From the NCBI GenBank assembly GCA_016286595.1, contig JAEETR010000201.1, forward strand, positions 1 to 11,712: 11,712 bases of DNA. Reading direction: 5' to 3'. This DNA is from Oscillospiraceae bacterium. GTDB taxonomy: Bacteria > Bacillota > Clostridia > Oscillospirales > Oscillospiraceae. The notes below the pieces were generated by a model. The model was not told where the DNA came from and ran no database searches. It saw only the letters and a list, made by a program, of their open reading frames with translations. Shown here one piece after another: positions 1-7,595 of the stretch; within the stretch, counting starts at the first letter, position 1; every line of letters begins with the position of its first letter. The position numbers were made by a program, and so were the translations under genes.

Positions 1-759
1 GGATGCGGAGGTCAGGCCGATCCTCGCGATCTTGGGGGTCGCGCCGTTCTGGCCGGCGTTCCAGGTGGAACCGAAGATGGCGACCAGCTCAGCGGCGGTC
101 CGCTCGCCTACAGCCTCGCCGCGGACATTGCCGAAGGCGGTGGTGTAGAAGCAGTTGACCATGGTGCCGCTGAAATTGCGCATGAAGGTGTCGGAGCCGC
201 TGGAGCTCATGGTGATCTCAGCGGGGGCGAACAGGCAGTTGATGAAGTTTACGGAACCGCCGCTGCGGTAGCCGACGATGCCGGAGTTGTTGGTGGCCGT
301 CTCGCCCAGCAGGCTGCCGTCGAACAGGCAGTCGGCGATGACGGTGGTGCCGTAGTTGCGGCTGATGAAGGCGGCGTTGGTGCCGTCGCCGGAATAGGTG
401 GAGGTGATGGTCGCGCCAACGCGGCAGTTGAGTATGTAGGTGCTGCCGTTGGCGTCGCAGACGAGGCCGGAGGCCCATCTGGCGCTGGTGTCGACGGTGC
501 CGGCCACGTTCAGACGCACTATGGCCGCGTTGTTCACGCAGTTGAAGGGCGCCACGCAGTCTTCGGCGGTGGAGTAGGCCAGAGTCAGGGTGTGGCCCGC
601 GCCGTCGAAGGTTCCGGAGTATTTGGCGCTGCTGCTGCCCGCCATTTTCGCGGCGGAGCTGAGAGTGACGTCCGCGGTCATGACCGCGTTGATGTCGGCC
701 TTGCCGGCGCCGATGAGGGTGCAGAACAGGTTCCAGTCGCTCTCGGAGTCGATGAGCAG
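1..759 (-). repeat. GLUG-like unit 4 of surface protein (at or near its end at the window edge)
   Basis: Residues ~922-1174, from LLIDSESDWNLF. It contains ILNCRVG, ADCLFDGSLLG, INCLFAP and VNCFYTT turns, then TAAELVAIFGSTW. The unit is essentially complete at position 1, so the protein may carry further units or its anchor to the left. Confidence 0.72.
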
Positions 760-3522
760 GCTGCCGTCATCGTCATATTCCGCGCCTCCGACGATGGAGG
801 CTTCGGAGAGGACGGGGATGACCTCGGTCTCGTTCACGACGGTCCAGTGGGAGCCGAGGGCCGCAGCCAGCTCGGAGGCCGTCTTGGCGGAGCCGTCATT
901 GCCCTGGACGGTGCCGAAGGCCTGGGTATACCAGCAGTTGTTGAGGTTGCTGCTGCCTGTGTGGCGGTAGAAGGTAGCGGATTCTTCCTCGCCGGAGGTG
1001 ATCTGTGTCGGGGCGAACAGGCAGTTGGTCAGGTACAGCGAGTTGTCACGCCAGCCGACGAAACCGCCGCAGCTGTTGGTGGAATCACCGAGGAAGCAGC
1101 CGTCGAACAGGCAGTTTTCCATGTAAGTGGAGGAACTGTTGCCGGCCACGAAGCCGCCGTGAGAGCCGTCGCCATCGATAAGGGAGTTGATGACGACGCT
1201 GGAGCGGCAGTCATAGATGTGGATCTCGTTGTGTACGCTGCCTACGAGACCCGCGGACATCTTCGCGGTGGTCGTGATCGTGCCCGCGGTGTGCAGGTTG
1301 CGGATCACGGCGTTGCTGCCGGTGTGGCTGAAGGGAGCGGTGCGCTCAGTGCTGGTGACGTAGGCGACGGTGAGGGTGTGGCCCGCGCCGTCGAAGGTTC
1401 CGCGGTAATAATAGCTGGTGGTGCCGACCATGGGGGACGCCTGCGTCAGGGTGACGTCGGCGGCCAGGACGGCGTTGAGCTGAGTATCACCGTGATTGAC
1501 GCGCCACGCGAAGACCTCCCAGTCGTCAGCGCTGTCGATGACGAGACGGTCGAACTCGTCGACCTCGGGGGCCTCGGTGATGATGGAGGCGGGGTTGAAG
1601 ACGGGCACCGCGCGGCCGTTATCCACGGTCCATGCCGCGCCGAGAGCCTCGGCCAGCTCAGCCGCGCTCATCTGACTGCCGTCGTTGACCTGGCCGTCGC
1701 CGGCGGTCTGGGTGTAATAGCAGTTCCTGAAGTTCTCGGTGCCGCTGTAGGTGTAGCACAGCGTCCGGATGTTGCCCAGGTTTTCGGGCAGAGACAGAGA
1801 TATGGGATCGAACAGACAGTTGGTGAGGTTGGCGGTGCTGCGGTAGTTGTAGCCGATTATACCGGAGGTGATGTTGTTGCCCGACTGAGACAGAGAACCG
1901 TCAAACACGCAGTCGGTAATGTTCATTGTAGAATCGGTGTAGCCCACAAAACCGCCGGTGTAGGAGGAACTGGAGGTGATGGCGGCGCTGACGCGGCAGC
2001 GGGTGATGGTGGTGGAGCCGTCGGCGTAGGCCACGATGCCGCCGGTGTAGGAACCGGTGGAGGTTATGGAGCCGGCCACGTGCAGATCGCTGAACACGGC
2101 GCCGTACTCGGTGTACATGAACGGCGCCTGATAGCCGCTGCCGCTGAAGGCGACGGTGAGGGTGTGGCCGTTGCCGTTGAAGGTGCCGGTATATCTGTGG
2201 CTGGAGTCGCCGATTTTGGAGGCCGTTGCCGAGAGCGTGATGTCGTCCATGAGGATGGCGTTGGCGCTCAGCTCGCCCTTGCCGACCTTCCACGCGAAGG
2301 AGTTCCAGTTCTCCTCGCTGTAGATAAGATAACGGCCCATGGCGTCCTTCAAAAGGGCCTGGGGCAGCTGAGCCGTGGCCAGAGCGGGCACGGCGTGGCC
2401 GTTCTCGACGGTCCACAGATTGCCCAGATCCCCGGCCAGCTCAGCGGCGGTCTTTTCCGTGCCGTTGATGCCCTGGTTATAGGAGGTGCGGTAGGTGTAC
2501 CATACGTGGTAGTCGGAAAGCCAGGAGGGGCCGCTGCCGCCCTCAAAACGGAAGAAGCTCTTCCACACGTTCATGGTGACCTCGGCGGGGTCGAACAGGA
2601 CGCGGTCGAAACTAATCGAGCCGCTGTACCAGCCGCCCACGAAGCCCGCGGCGCGCTCACTGGCCGGGCCCAGAAGGGAGCCGTCGAACAGACAGTCGTT
2701 GAAGTAGCCGGTGCCGCTGATGCCCTGGCCGATAAAGCCGCCGTGACCGCAGTCGCCCTCATAGGTGGAGGAGAGAGCCACGCTCACCCGGCAGTTCGTG
2801 ACGTAGGTGTTGCCGGTGCTGGCGCCGATAAGTCCGCCCGCGCTGCGGTAGGCGGTGGAGACGGTGCCCGCGACGCGCAGGTTCTTTATCGTCGCGCCGT
2901 TGACGCGGTTGAACAGGCCGAACACGTTGCCCTCGGCGGTGAGGTTCACGGTCAGAGTGTGGCCGTTGCCGTCAAACTCGCCGGAATAGGGCGAAGCGGT
3001 GCTGCCGATAAGCATGACGTCGGCAGGAAGGGTCAGGTCCGCGTTCAGCACGGCGTTGATGCCGGGCTGTCCTTCGCTGACGCGGGAAGCGAACGCGTTC
3101 CAGTCGCCCACGGAGGAGATCACGAACCGGTCAAGACCGTCCTGAGCCACCGCGTTGAGAGACGCGGCGGCGCTCGTCACGCTCACACCGTTTTCATCGG
3201 TGATCACGCAGCGGTACCTGTTGCCGATACGGTTTTCGGTTATCTCCGAGGTGAGAGTGTCGGTCGTGGCGCTCTCAAGCGGAGAGGCATACCACTTCGA
3301 CCCTTTGGCCGTGCGGTATTGCCACTGATAGGTGATTCCGTCGCCGGTGGCGGCGACGCGGAAGGAGAACGTCTCTCCCACCATGCCGTAGAAATCCTGG
3401 GGCTGCTGCGTTATCACAGGGCCCGTGGAGTCGGCAAAGGCTGACGTTGCCACAGTGAACGCCATAACGGCGCACAGCAGCAGCACGACAAGCGATTTGC
3501 CCTGATTTCTTCTTGTTCGCAT
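1..3522 (-). CDS. Secreted Ig-like/GLUG-repeat surface protein (partial, C-terminus beyond left edge)
   Basis: The frame is open without a stop from ATG at 3522 to the window edge (1174 codons seen). AGGAG lies 7 nt before the ATG and a consensus promoter lies upstream, which fixes the start. Residues 1-30 form a signal peptide: a basic MRTRRNQGK start, a hydrophobic core and a likely cleavage after SAFA. Residues ~35-125 look like an Ig-like domain (ITQQP near the start, YQWQY, then YRCVITDENG). From residue 132 there are four copies of a ~262-residue unit starting at about residues 132, 398, 659 and 922. Each carries DW/NWN.F, G.F.G.GHTLTV, repeated G(G/F)(F/I/V)(V/I)G segments, NC(L/V)F and NC.YT turns, and a closing TAAELA..LG..W. 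This pattern resembles GLUG-type right-handed beta-helix surface proteins. An extracellular binding or adhesion role is inference. The anchor (sortase motif, SLH or other) would lie outside the window. No link to the neighbouring operon is evident. Confidence 0.88.
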   Translation of the reverse strand, partial: MRTRRNQGKSLVVLLLCAVMAFTVATSAFADSTGPVITQQPQDFYGMVGETFSFRVAATGDGITYQWQYRTAKGSKWYASPLESATTDTLTSEITENRIGNRYRCVITDENGVSVTSAAASLNAVAQDGLDRFVISSVGDWNAFASRVSEGQPGINAVLNADLTLPADVMLIGSTASPYSGEFDGNGHTLTVNLTAEGNVFGLFNRVNGATIKNLRVAGTVSTAYRSAGGLIGASTGNTYVTNCRVSVALSSTYEGDCGHGGFIGQGISGTGYFNDCLFDGSLLGPASERAAGFVGGWYSGSISFDRVLFDPAEVTMNVWKSFFRFEGGSGPSWLSDYHVWYTYRTSYNQGINGTEKTAAELAGDLGNLWTVENGHAVPALATAQLPQALLKDAMGRYLIYSEENWNSFAWKVGKGELSANAILMDDITLSATASKIGDSSHRYTGTFNGNGHTLTVAFSGSGYQAPFMYTEYGAVFSDLHVAGSITSTGSYTGGIVAYADGSTTITRCRVSAAITSSSSYTGGFVGYTDSTMNITDCVFDGSLSQSGNNITSGIIGYNYRSTANLTNCLFDPISLSLPENLGNIRTLCYTYSGTENFRNCYYTQTAGDGQVNDGSQMSAAELAEALGAAWTVDNGRAVPVFNPASIITEAPEVDEFDRLVIDSADDWEVFAWRVNHGDTQLNAVLAADVTLTQASPMVGTTSYYYRGTFDGAGHTLTVAYVTSTERTAPFSHTGSNAVIRNLHTAGTITTTAKMSAGLVGSVHNEIHIYDCRSSVVINSLIDGDGSHGGFVAGNSSSTYMENCLFDGCFLGDSTNSCGGFVGWRDNSLYLTNCLFAPTQITSGEEESATFYRHTGSSNLNNCWYTQAFGTVQGNDGSAKTASELAAALGSHWTVVNETEVIPVLSEASIVGGAEYDDDGSLLIDSESDWNLFCTLIGAGKADINAVMTADVTLSSAAKMAGSSSAKYSGTFDGAGHTLTLAYSTAEDCVAPFNCVNNAAIVRLNVAGTVDTSARWASGLVCDANGSTYILNCRVGATITSTYSGDGTNAAFISRNYGTTVIADCLFDGSLLGETATNNSGIVGYRSGGSVNFINCLFAPAEITMSSSGSDTFMRNFSGTMVNCFYTTAFGNVRGEAVGERTAAELVAIFGSTWNAGQNGATPKIARIGLTSAS
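796..1548 (-). repeat. GLUG-like unit 3 of surface protein
   Basis: Residues ~659-909, from RLVIDSADDWEVF to the PVLSEAS segment. It is closest to unit 4. The stretch encoding GTFDGAGHTLT is identical or nearly so at the DNA level in the two units (around 1374-1404 and 589-617), implying fairly recent duplication or gene conversion. Confidence 0.75.
1585..2331 (-). repeat. GLUG-like unit 2 of surface protein
   Basis: Residues ~398-646, from YLIYSEENWNSF to TVDNGRAVPVF. It carries TRCRVS, TDCVFDGS, TNCLFDP and RNCYYTQ turns. It lacks the GDG.HGG insertion seen in units 1 and 3. Confidence 0.75.
2365..3129 (-). repeat. GLUG-like unit 1 of surface protein
   Basis: Residues ~132-386, beginning RFVISSVGDWNAF and ending near TVENGHAVPA. 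This is the most divergent copy. The NC cysteines present in the last third of the other units are replaced here (FDRVLFDPA and SDYHVWYTY). Confidence 0.75.
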
Positions 3523-3529
3523 AAATGTG

Positions 3530-3643
3530 CTCCTTTCAACGATACTCACAAGAATATGAATGTCAGAAAACGGGGGAAGAAACCCAGCTTCTGCCAAAAC
3601 ATTCACGGCATTCATTATATTCCAGAACGGGTGGATTAGTCAA
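3530..3643 (-). promoter_or_regulatory. Sigma-A promoter, leader and RBS of the surface-protein gene
   Basis: Read on the minus strand, TTGACT (3643-3638) and a perfect TATAAT (3619-3614) are separated by 18 bp. A start near 3607 would give a leader of about 85 nt. AAAGGAG (3536-3530) lies 7 nt before the ATG. This makes the surface-protein gene an independent transcription unit downstream of the operon terminator. I see no riboswitch-like structure in the leader. Confidence 0.8.
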
Positions 3644-3713
3644 CCGATACAACATAAACAGACATATAAAATTATGCGAAAAAACGCTCTGCGCAGCCCG
3701 TGCGGAGGGCACG

Positions 3714-3752
3714 AAAAAAGGAAGACCGTCCTGCCGGACGGCCTTCCTTTTT
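3714..3752 (-). terminator. Intrinsic terminator of the methyltransferase operon
   Basis: A 12-bp stem (arms 3720-3731 and 3736-3747) with a 4-nt loop is flanked by an A-run (3714-3719) and a T-run (3748-3752). In the minus-strand RNA every stem position pairs, one as G-U. In plus-strand RNA the same position is an A-C mismatch. The hairpin therefore serves minus-strand transcripts, ending 45 nt after the last operon gene. The stretch between it and the surface-protein promoter contains only weak secondary hairpins. Confidence 0.88.
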
Positions 3753-3796
3753 CATATAGTGTCTCAGGCGCTTCGGCCCGCCTGACGGGGCGGACT

Positions 3797-4858
3797 TCAG
3801 CCGTTGATCTCCAGGTATTTTTTGCGGGAGTACTCGTAGACCTCCTCGCAGAAGGCGGGGGTCATGGCGAAGGCGCCGTTGTAGCTTATCACGACGGGCT
3901 TGCCGGGCTGGGAGAAGTCGTCCACGAACTTCCGGGCAAGACGGCGCTGCTCCTCCTCGGAGGTGGTCTCCGGGTCGAACTTGTCGGGCCATACGGCGAA
4001 GACTATCCTGTCGCCGTACTTCTCGTACAGGTCGTGGATGTGGTTCATGGGCTGGGGGCCCCACATGTCGAAGCCGCCGTCGATATATGCCTGGACGCGG
4101 TCCTCGGTGTGGCCGCAGGAGTGGAGGGTGGCTATCCTGCCCTTGGAGTGGATGTAATCGGTGATCTTTTTCATGAAGGGCACGAACAGCTCGTAGGCCA
4201 CTTCCTGGGAGAAGAAGGGGGCGGCCTGAGAGCCCCAGTCGTCGTGGATGTTGATGGAGTCCATCAGGGGATAGACCTCGCACAGCTTGTCGACGATCCT
4301 GCAGCCCATCTCGGTGGTGGCCTCGAAAAGCTCCTTTATGGCGTCCTGCTGGTCCTCGTCGATGAGGGCCACGGCGGCCTCCATGAAGTCCATGAAGGAG
4401 ATGAGCCTTTCGAACCAGAAGCCGTTGATGAAGGTGAACTCGTGGGTGAAGCGGGGGTCGAGGACGTTGCCTCTGGCCTCCTCCTCCCAGCCCCAGTCGG
4501 AGACGTCGGGGATCTTGATGACGTCCTTCCAGTCGTTGACGTCCTCCAGATGGGGTGAGCCGGGGCGGACTATGGCTCCGCCGGCGGACTCGATGAACTC
4601 CCACTCTATGCCGAACACGTCGGTTATATCCTGTCCCTGGCCGCGGCCGAGCTTCTCGTTGTAGATCTTCGAGCCCAGGCCCCGGGCCTCGCTGTACCAG
4701 GGCATCCAGAAAGGCTTTTTCTCATAGTACAGGGCGTCCAGATTTTCCCTGGGGGTCACGGGGGTGTTGCGTATATCCAGCCCCTTGTGGTTGCCTCTGG
4801 CGGGGGTGGTGGCGATTATCTCAAGCTCCGACCTGGTGAACGGAATTTTGCGGTACAT
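3797..4858 (-). CDS. UroD-fold corrinoid methyltransferase (MT I candidate, paralogue B)
   Basis: A 353-aa soluble protein of the uroporphyrinogen-decarboxylase superfamily, in the branch used for methyl transfer to corrinoid proteins (MtaA/MtbA and acetogen O-demethylase methyltransferases). Visible signatures: TPVTPREN near residues 32-39, RPGSPHLED (98-106), NGFWFERLISF (145-155), HDDWGSQ (205-211), LHSCGH (245-250, the H-x-C zinc motif) and QPMN (269-272). The cysteines of the H-x-C motif and the corrinoid-operon context argue against a heme-pathway decarboxylase. It probably moves a methyl group from a methyl donor, perhaps a methoxylated aromatic, to the corrinoid protein; the substrate is inference. 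GGGAGGG precedes the ATG. It is the last gene of the operon, separated from its paralogue by 80 nt holding a hairpin. Confidence 0.85.
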   Translation of the reverse strand: MYRKIPFTRSELEIIATTPARGNHKGLDIRNTPVTPRENLDALYYEKKPFWMPWYSEARGLGSKIYNEKLGRGQGQDITDVFGIEWEFIESAGGAIVRPGSPHLEDVNDWKDVIKIPDVSDWGWEEEARGNVLDPRFTHEFTFINGFWFERLISFMDFMEAAVALIDEDQQDAIKELFEATTEMGCRIVDKLCEVYPLMDSINIHDDWGSQAAPFFSQEVAYELFVPFMKKITDYIHSKGRIATLHSCGHTEDRVQAYIDGGFDMWGPQPMNHIHDLYEKYGDRIVFAVWPDKFDPETTSEEEQRRLARKFVDDFSQPGKPVVISYNGAFAMTPAFCEEVYEYSRKKYLEING

Positions 4859-4890
4859 TGCAAAACCCTCCCTCGATAATATTATTGTCC

Positions 4891-4932
4891 GTCAAACAGA
4901 AAGCTGCTCCGTGAGGGAACAGCTTTCCTGAC
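4891..4932 (-). promoter_or_regulatory. Intercistronic hairpin between the two methyltransferase genes
   Basis: On the minus-strand RNA, arms 4927-4916 and 4910-4899 pair over 12 bp with one U-G wobble around a 5-nt loop. A further GUCA/UGAC pair closes the base. The 5' side follows an A-run that overlaps the TAA stop of the upstream gene. The 3' side is followed only by UGUUUG rather than a full U-tract. It could act as a leaky terminator, an mRNA stabiliser or a processing site. Confidence 0.6.
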
Positions 4933-4938
4933 GTTTTT

Positions 4939-6021
4939 TTACTTTGCCTCGCCGCACTTGGCGATGCGGGAGAACTCGTACATGTACTCCCTTATCTTGG
5001 CGTTGTGCTTGGGGCTGGAGGCATAGCCGCCGTAGACCCGGTACTTGTTGAAGAACTCCACGAATTCCCGGCAGGACTGGCGGACCTGCTCGTCGGTATA
5101 GTCGTCGGTTATCTCTACGGGGGCGGCGCCCAGGATTATCTTGTCGCCGTACTTCTCGGCAAGCATGCGCTTGTCGTTCATGGGCTGGCCGTTCCACATG
5201 TCCACGCCCGCCTCTATCATGGCGGGGACCAGCAGCTCGTTCTTGCCGCAGGAGTGCAGCTCGAAGTATACGCCCAGCTCGTGGGTGGCGTCCACGATCC
5301 TCTTCAGATAGGGCACCAGCATCTCCCGGACGGTGTCAAGGGAGAAGAAGGGGGCCCGCTGGCTGCCCCAGTCGTCGTGGAAGGTGAGTATGTCGATGTT
5401 GAAATACTCCTTGTACTTGCGGATTATTTTCGGATAGAAGTCCGCGAGACGGTCGAACAGCCGGTGCACGGCCTCCTGCTCGTCCTCGTCTATCATGGAC
5501 ACGAGGGCGGGGCTCATCTCGCAGAAGGAGATGAGGCGCTCGAAAAGGCCGTTGAGGATGGTGGCTCCGAACAGAACGTCCTTCTGCTCGATAAGGGCTC
5601 TGTTCTTCTCGGCGCTGGCGGCCCAGTCCCAGGAATCGGGGTCGGGGAACTCTATGACGTCCTCCCACTCGGTGATGTCCTCAACCTTGGGGGCGCCGGG
5701 GCGCACCATGGAGCCGCCCACCTGGGGGACCCACTCCCAATCCACGTTGAACATGTCGGGGCCGCCGCCGTCCTTGTTGGGATCGAAGGGGGTGGCCTCG
5801 AAGACGAAGCCCCGGGCGATGTTGTCCCGCACTATGGCGGGGGTGACGCTGATGGAGTCCCGGGCTATGGGCATCCACAGGGGCTCCTCGCCCCGAAGGA
5901 ACATGAGATAGTTCTCCCGGGGGGAGATTGGCGTGTCGAACAGGGGGAAGGCGCCTCTGCCCATGTTGGGGCCTTCACGTTTGCTTATAAGTTCTTCCTT
6001 GCGGAACGGGATTCTTTCCAT
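4939..6021 (-). CDS. UroD-fold corrinoid methyltransferase (MT I candidate, paralogue A)
   Basis: A 360-aa paralogue of the gene downstream, roughly 35-40% identical by eye. It shares PISPREN (31-37), RPGAPKVED (107-115), NGLFERLISF (157-166), HDDWGSQ (215-221), LHSCG (255-259) and GQPMN (278-282). The ATG at 6021 follows AGGAG by 7 nt. The protein belongs to the UroD-like methyltransferases that databases often label veratrol or vanillate:corrinoid protein methyltransferase. It is expected to be cytosolic and to demethylate a donor onto Co(I) of the corrinoid protein encoded 42 nt upstream. It differs from paralogue B in the N-terminal 80 residues and in the region after QPMN, so the two may use different substrates. 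The C-terminal tail ends KCGEAK. Confidence 0.86.
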   Translation of the reverse strand: MERIPFRKEELISKREGPNMGRGAFPLFDTPISPRENYLMFLRGEEPLWMPIARDSISVTPAIVRDNIARGFVFEATPFDPNKDGGGPDMFNVDWEWVPQVGGSMVRPGAPKVEDITEWEDVIEFPDPDSWDWAASAEKNRALIEQKDVLFGATILNGLFERLISFCEMSPALVSMIDEDEQEAVHRLFDRLADFYPKIIRKYKEYFNIDILTFHDDWGSQRAPFFSLDTVREMLVPYLKRIVDATHELGVYFELHSCGKNELLVPAMIEAGVDMWNGQPMNDKRMLAEKYGDKIILGAAPVEITDDYTDEQVRQSCREFVEFFNKYRVYGGYASSPKHNAKIREYMYEFSRIAKCGEAK

Positions 6022-6063
6022 TGCAATCTCCTCTCAAATGGCGGACCGGTCTGCGATCCCGGC

Positions 6064-6699
6064 TCAGCCGACCACGAAGGCCTTGGCCACGCTGGCGGCG
6101 GAGGCGGCGTCGGTGGTGTAGGCGTCTGCGCCGATCTCGTCGGCGAACTCCTGGGTGATGGGGGCGCCGCCGACCATGACCTTGAAGTCGGCCCTGTTGG
6201 GGGCGGCGTTGAGGGCTGCCACGGTGTTCTTCATGGCGGGCATGGTGGTGGTCAGCAGGGCGGACACGCCCACGATCTTGACGGCGGGATCGGCGGCGGC
6301 CTCCACGAATCTCTCCGCGGGGACGTCAACGCCAAGATCCTCCACCTCGAAGCCGGCGCTCTCGATCATGAGGCACACCAGATTCTTGCCGATGTCGTGC
6401 AGGTCGCCCTGAACGGTGCCGATTACGGCCTTGCCGATGGACACGTCGCCCACGCTGGCCAGCGAGGGCTTGAGGACCTCCACGCCCTTCTTCATGGCGC
6501 GGGCGGCCACCAGCATCTCGGGGACGAAGATCTCGTTGTTCTTGAACTTCTCGCCCACGACGCTCATGGCGTCGATCATTCCCTTGTTGAGTATCTCCAG
6601 GGGATCGATGCCCTCACCGAGGGCCTCCTCCACGAGACCGGGAACGAGTTTGGCCTTGCCGCGCTCCACGGCAGAGGCGATCTCTTCAAGCTTGGACAT
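6064..6699 (-). CDS. Corrinoid (cobalamin-binding) methyl-carrier protein
   Basis: A 211-aa protein with the two-domain layout of MttC/MtvC/MtaC-type carriers. An N-terminal helical cap (~1-85, with EALGEGIDPLEILNKG and FVPEML) is followed by a Rossmann-like B12 domain (~90-211). DLHDIG at 99-104 is the D-x-H-x-x-G motif, and H101 is the predicted lower cobalt ligand. SALL (146-149) and VGG (176-178) complete the B12 pocket. It carries the methyl group between the UroD-type MT I enzymes and the folate MT II. The ATG at 6699 is preferred because GGAGGAAA (6712-6705) sits 5 nt upstream; a further upstream in-frame ATG would put that site inside the gene. The preceding 64-nt gap is AT-rich and may favour strong translation of this stoichiometric carrier. 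Confidence 0.95.
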   Translation of the reverse strand: MSKLEEIASAVERGKAKLVPGLVEEALGEGIDPLEILNKGMIDAMSVVGEKFKNNEIFVPEMLVAARAMKKGVEVLKPSLASVGDVSIGKAVIGTVQGDLHDIGKNLVCLMIESAGFEVEDLGVDVPAERFVEAAADPAVKIVGVSALLTTTMPAMKNTVAALNAAPNRADFKVMVGGAPITQEFADEIGADAYTTDAASAASVAKAFVVG

Positions 6700-6763
6700 A
6701 ATACTTTCCTCCATATAATACAAATTATTTATTTTTCAATTTATCGTCAGACCGCTTCCCGGC

Positions 6764-7573
6764 TCAGGCCTTGGGGAGCGGACCGATCTCTCCGTCACGG
6801 AAGGCGACGATGTATTCCATACAGTAGTCGTCCAGACCCGTGCAGGCCTCGGCGGCGTAGATGGCGCCCTTCATATCGCGGTTGGTGGGATCCAGGATGC
6901 CCGCGTCCATTCCGGCGGCGATGGCCAGAGTGACGAAGGCCTGGTTTATAAGAGCCCTCGCGGGCAGATTGTAGGAGATATTGCTGACGGCGCCCACTAT
7001 GTGCACGTCCTTGTCGCGCTCACGGATGCCCTTTATGGTGTCGATGACGGTGGATACGCCCGTCTCGGAGGTGCAGACCATCTCCACCAGGGGGTCGATG
7101 AAAAGGCGGTCGTGGGCTATGCCGTACCTGTCCGCCTCCTGCAGGATGCGCTCGAACACGGCAAGACGCTGCTGAGCGGTGGGGGGGATGCCCTTCTCGT
7201 CGGAGCACAGGGCGATGCACTTCCAGCGGGTGTCGGCTATGGCGGGGAAGATCTTTGCGATCTTGTCTCCCTCCATGGACACGGAGTTGATAAGGCCGGG
7301 CTTTTTGACGTATTTGAGGGCCTTGACTATGGTGTTGGGGCTGGGAGAGTCGAGACAGATGGGCAGAGAGGACTCCTCCTGGACGATGTCGAGCATCCAC
7401 TTCAGGGTCTCCTCCTCCACGTCCTCCGGGACGGAGGCGCACACGTCGAGATAATCGGCGCCGGCATCCTCCTGACGGACGGCCAGTCTCCTGATCCTGG
7501 CTTCGTCTCTTTCGGCTATGGCCTTTCCCATCGAGGGGATGGAACCGTTGAGTTTCTCGCCGATGATGATCAT
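6764..7573 (-). CDS. Methyltetrahydrofolate:corrinoid protein methyltransferase (MT II, AcsE/MtvA-like)
   Basis: A 269-aa pterin-binding (DHPS-like TIM barrel) protein, the usual length for AcsE/MtvA-type enzymes. Landmarks are IIIGEKLNG (2-10), ADYLDVCAS (39-47), PICLDSP (71-77), INSVSMEGDK (95-104), FIDPLV (158-163), GAVSNISYNLP (194-204) and ILDPTNRDM (226-234). D75, N96, D160 and N198 fall at or next to the positions of the folate-binding residues I recall for Moorella AcsE. In this operon it should pass the methyl group from the corrinoid protein to tetrahydrofolate, feeding methyl-THF into the Wood-Ljungdahl pathway or methionine synthesis. The reverse direction is chemically possible. 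AAGGAG precedes the ATG, and the gene starts 22 nt after the DUF2284 stop. Confidence 0.92.
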   Translation of the reverse strand: MIIIGEKLNGSIPSMGKAIAERDEARIRRLAVRQEDAGADYLDVCASVPEDVEEETLKWMLDIVQEESSLPICLDSPSPNTIVKALKYVKKPGLINSVSMEGDKIAKIFPAIADTRWKCIALCSDEKGIPPTAQQRLAVFERILQEADRYGIAHDRLFIDPLVEMVCTSETGVSTVIDTIKGIRERDKDVHIVGAVSNISYNLPARALINQAFVTLAIAAGMDAGILDPTNRDMKGAIYAAEACTGLDDYCMEYIVAFRDGEIGPLPKA

Positions 7574-7595
7574 CTTGTTATCTCCTTCCGGTCGT

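Noticed and set aside
1..3129. CRISPR or satellite-like array in the left third
   Set aside because: The periodicity of roughly 790 bp is in-frame coding repetition within one open reading frame, with diverged copies and no short repeat-spacer pattern.
592..3444. 950-codon open frame on the plus strand
   Set aside because: It is antisense to the surface protein. It stays open because that gene's GC-rich codons rarely give stops on the complement. The translation is low-complexity Gly/Ala/Val with no start context or domain.
4891..4940. Plus-strand terminator ending in TTTTTTT
   Set aside because: The T-run is in the right place for plus-strand RNA, but the stem has a C-A mismatch on that strand and there is no plus-strand gene to terminate. 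It is better read as a minus-strand mRNA hairpin.
3797..6021. Heme-pathway uroporphyrinogen decarboxylase (hemE) for the two UroD-like genes
   Set aside because: Both carry the H-x-C zinc motif of methyltransferases, and the surrounding genes are corrinoid methyl-transfer components with no heme biosynthesis gene nearby.
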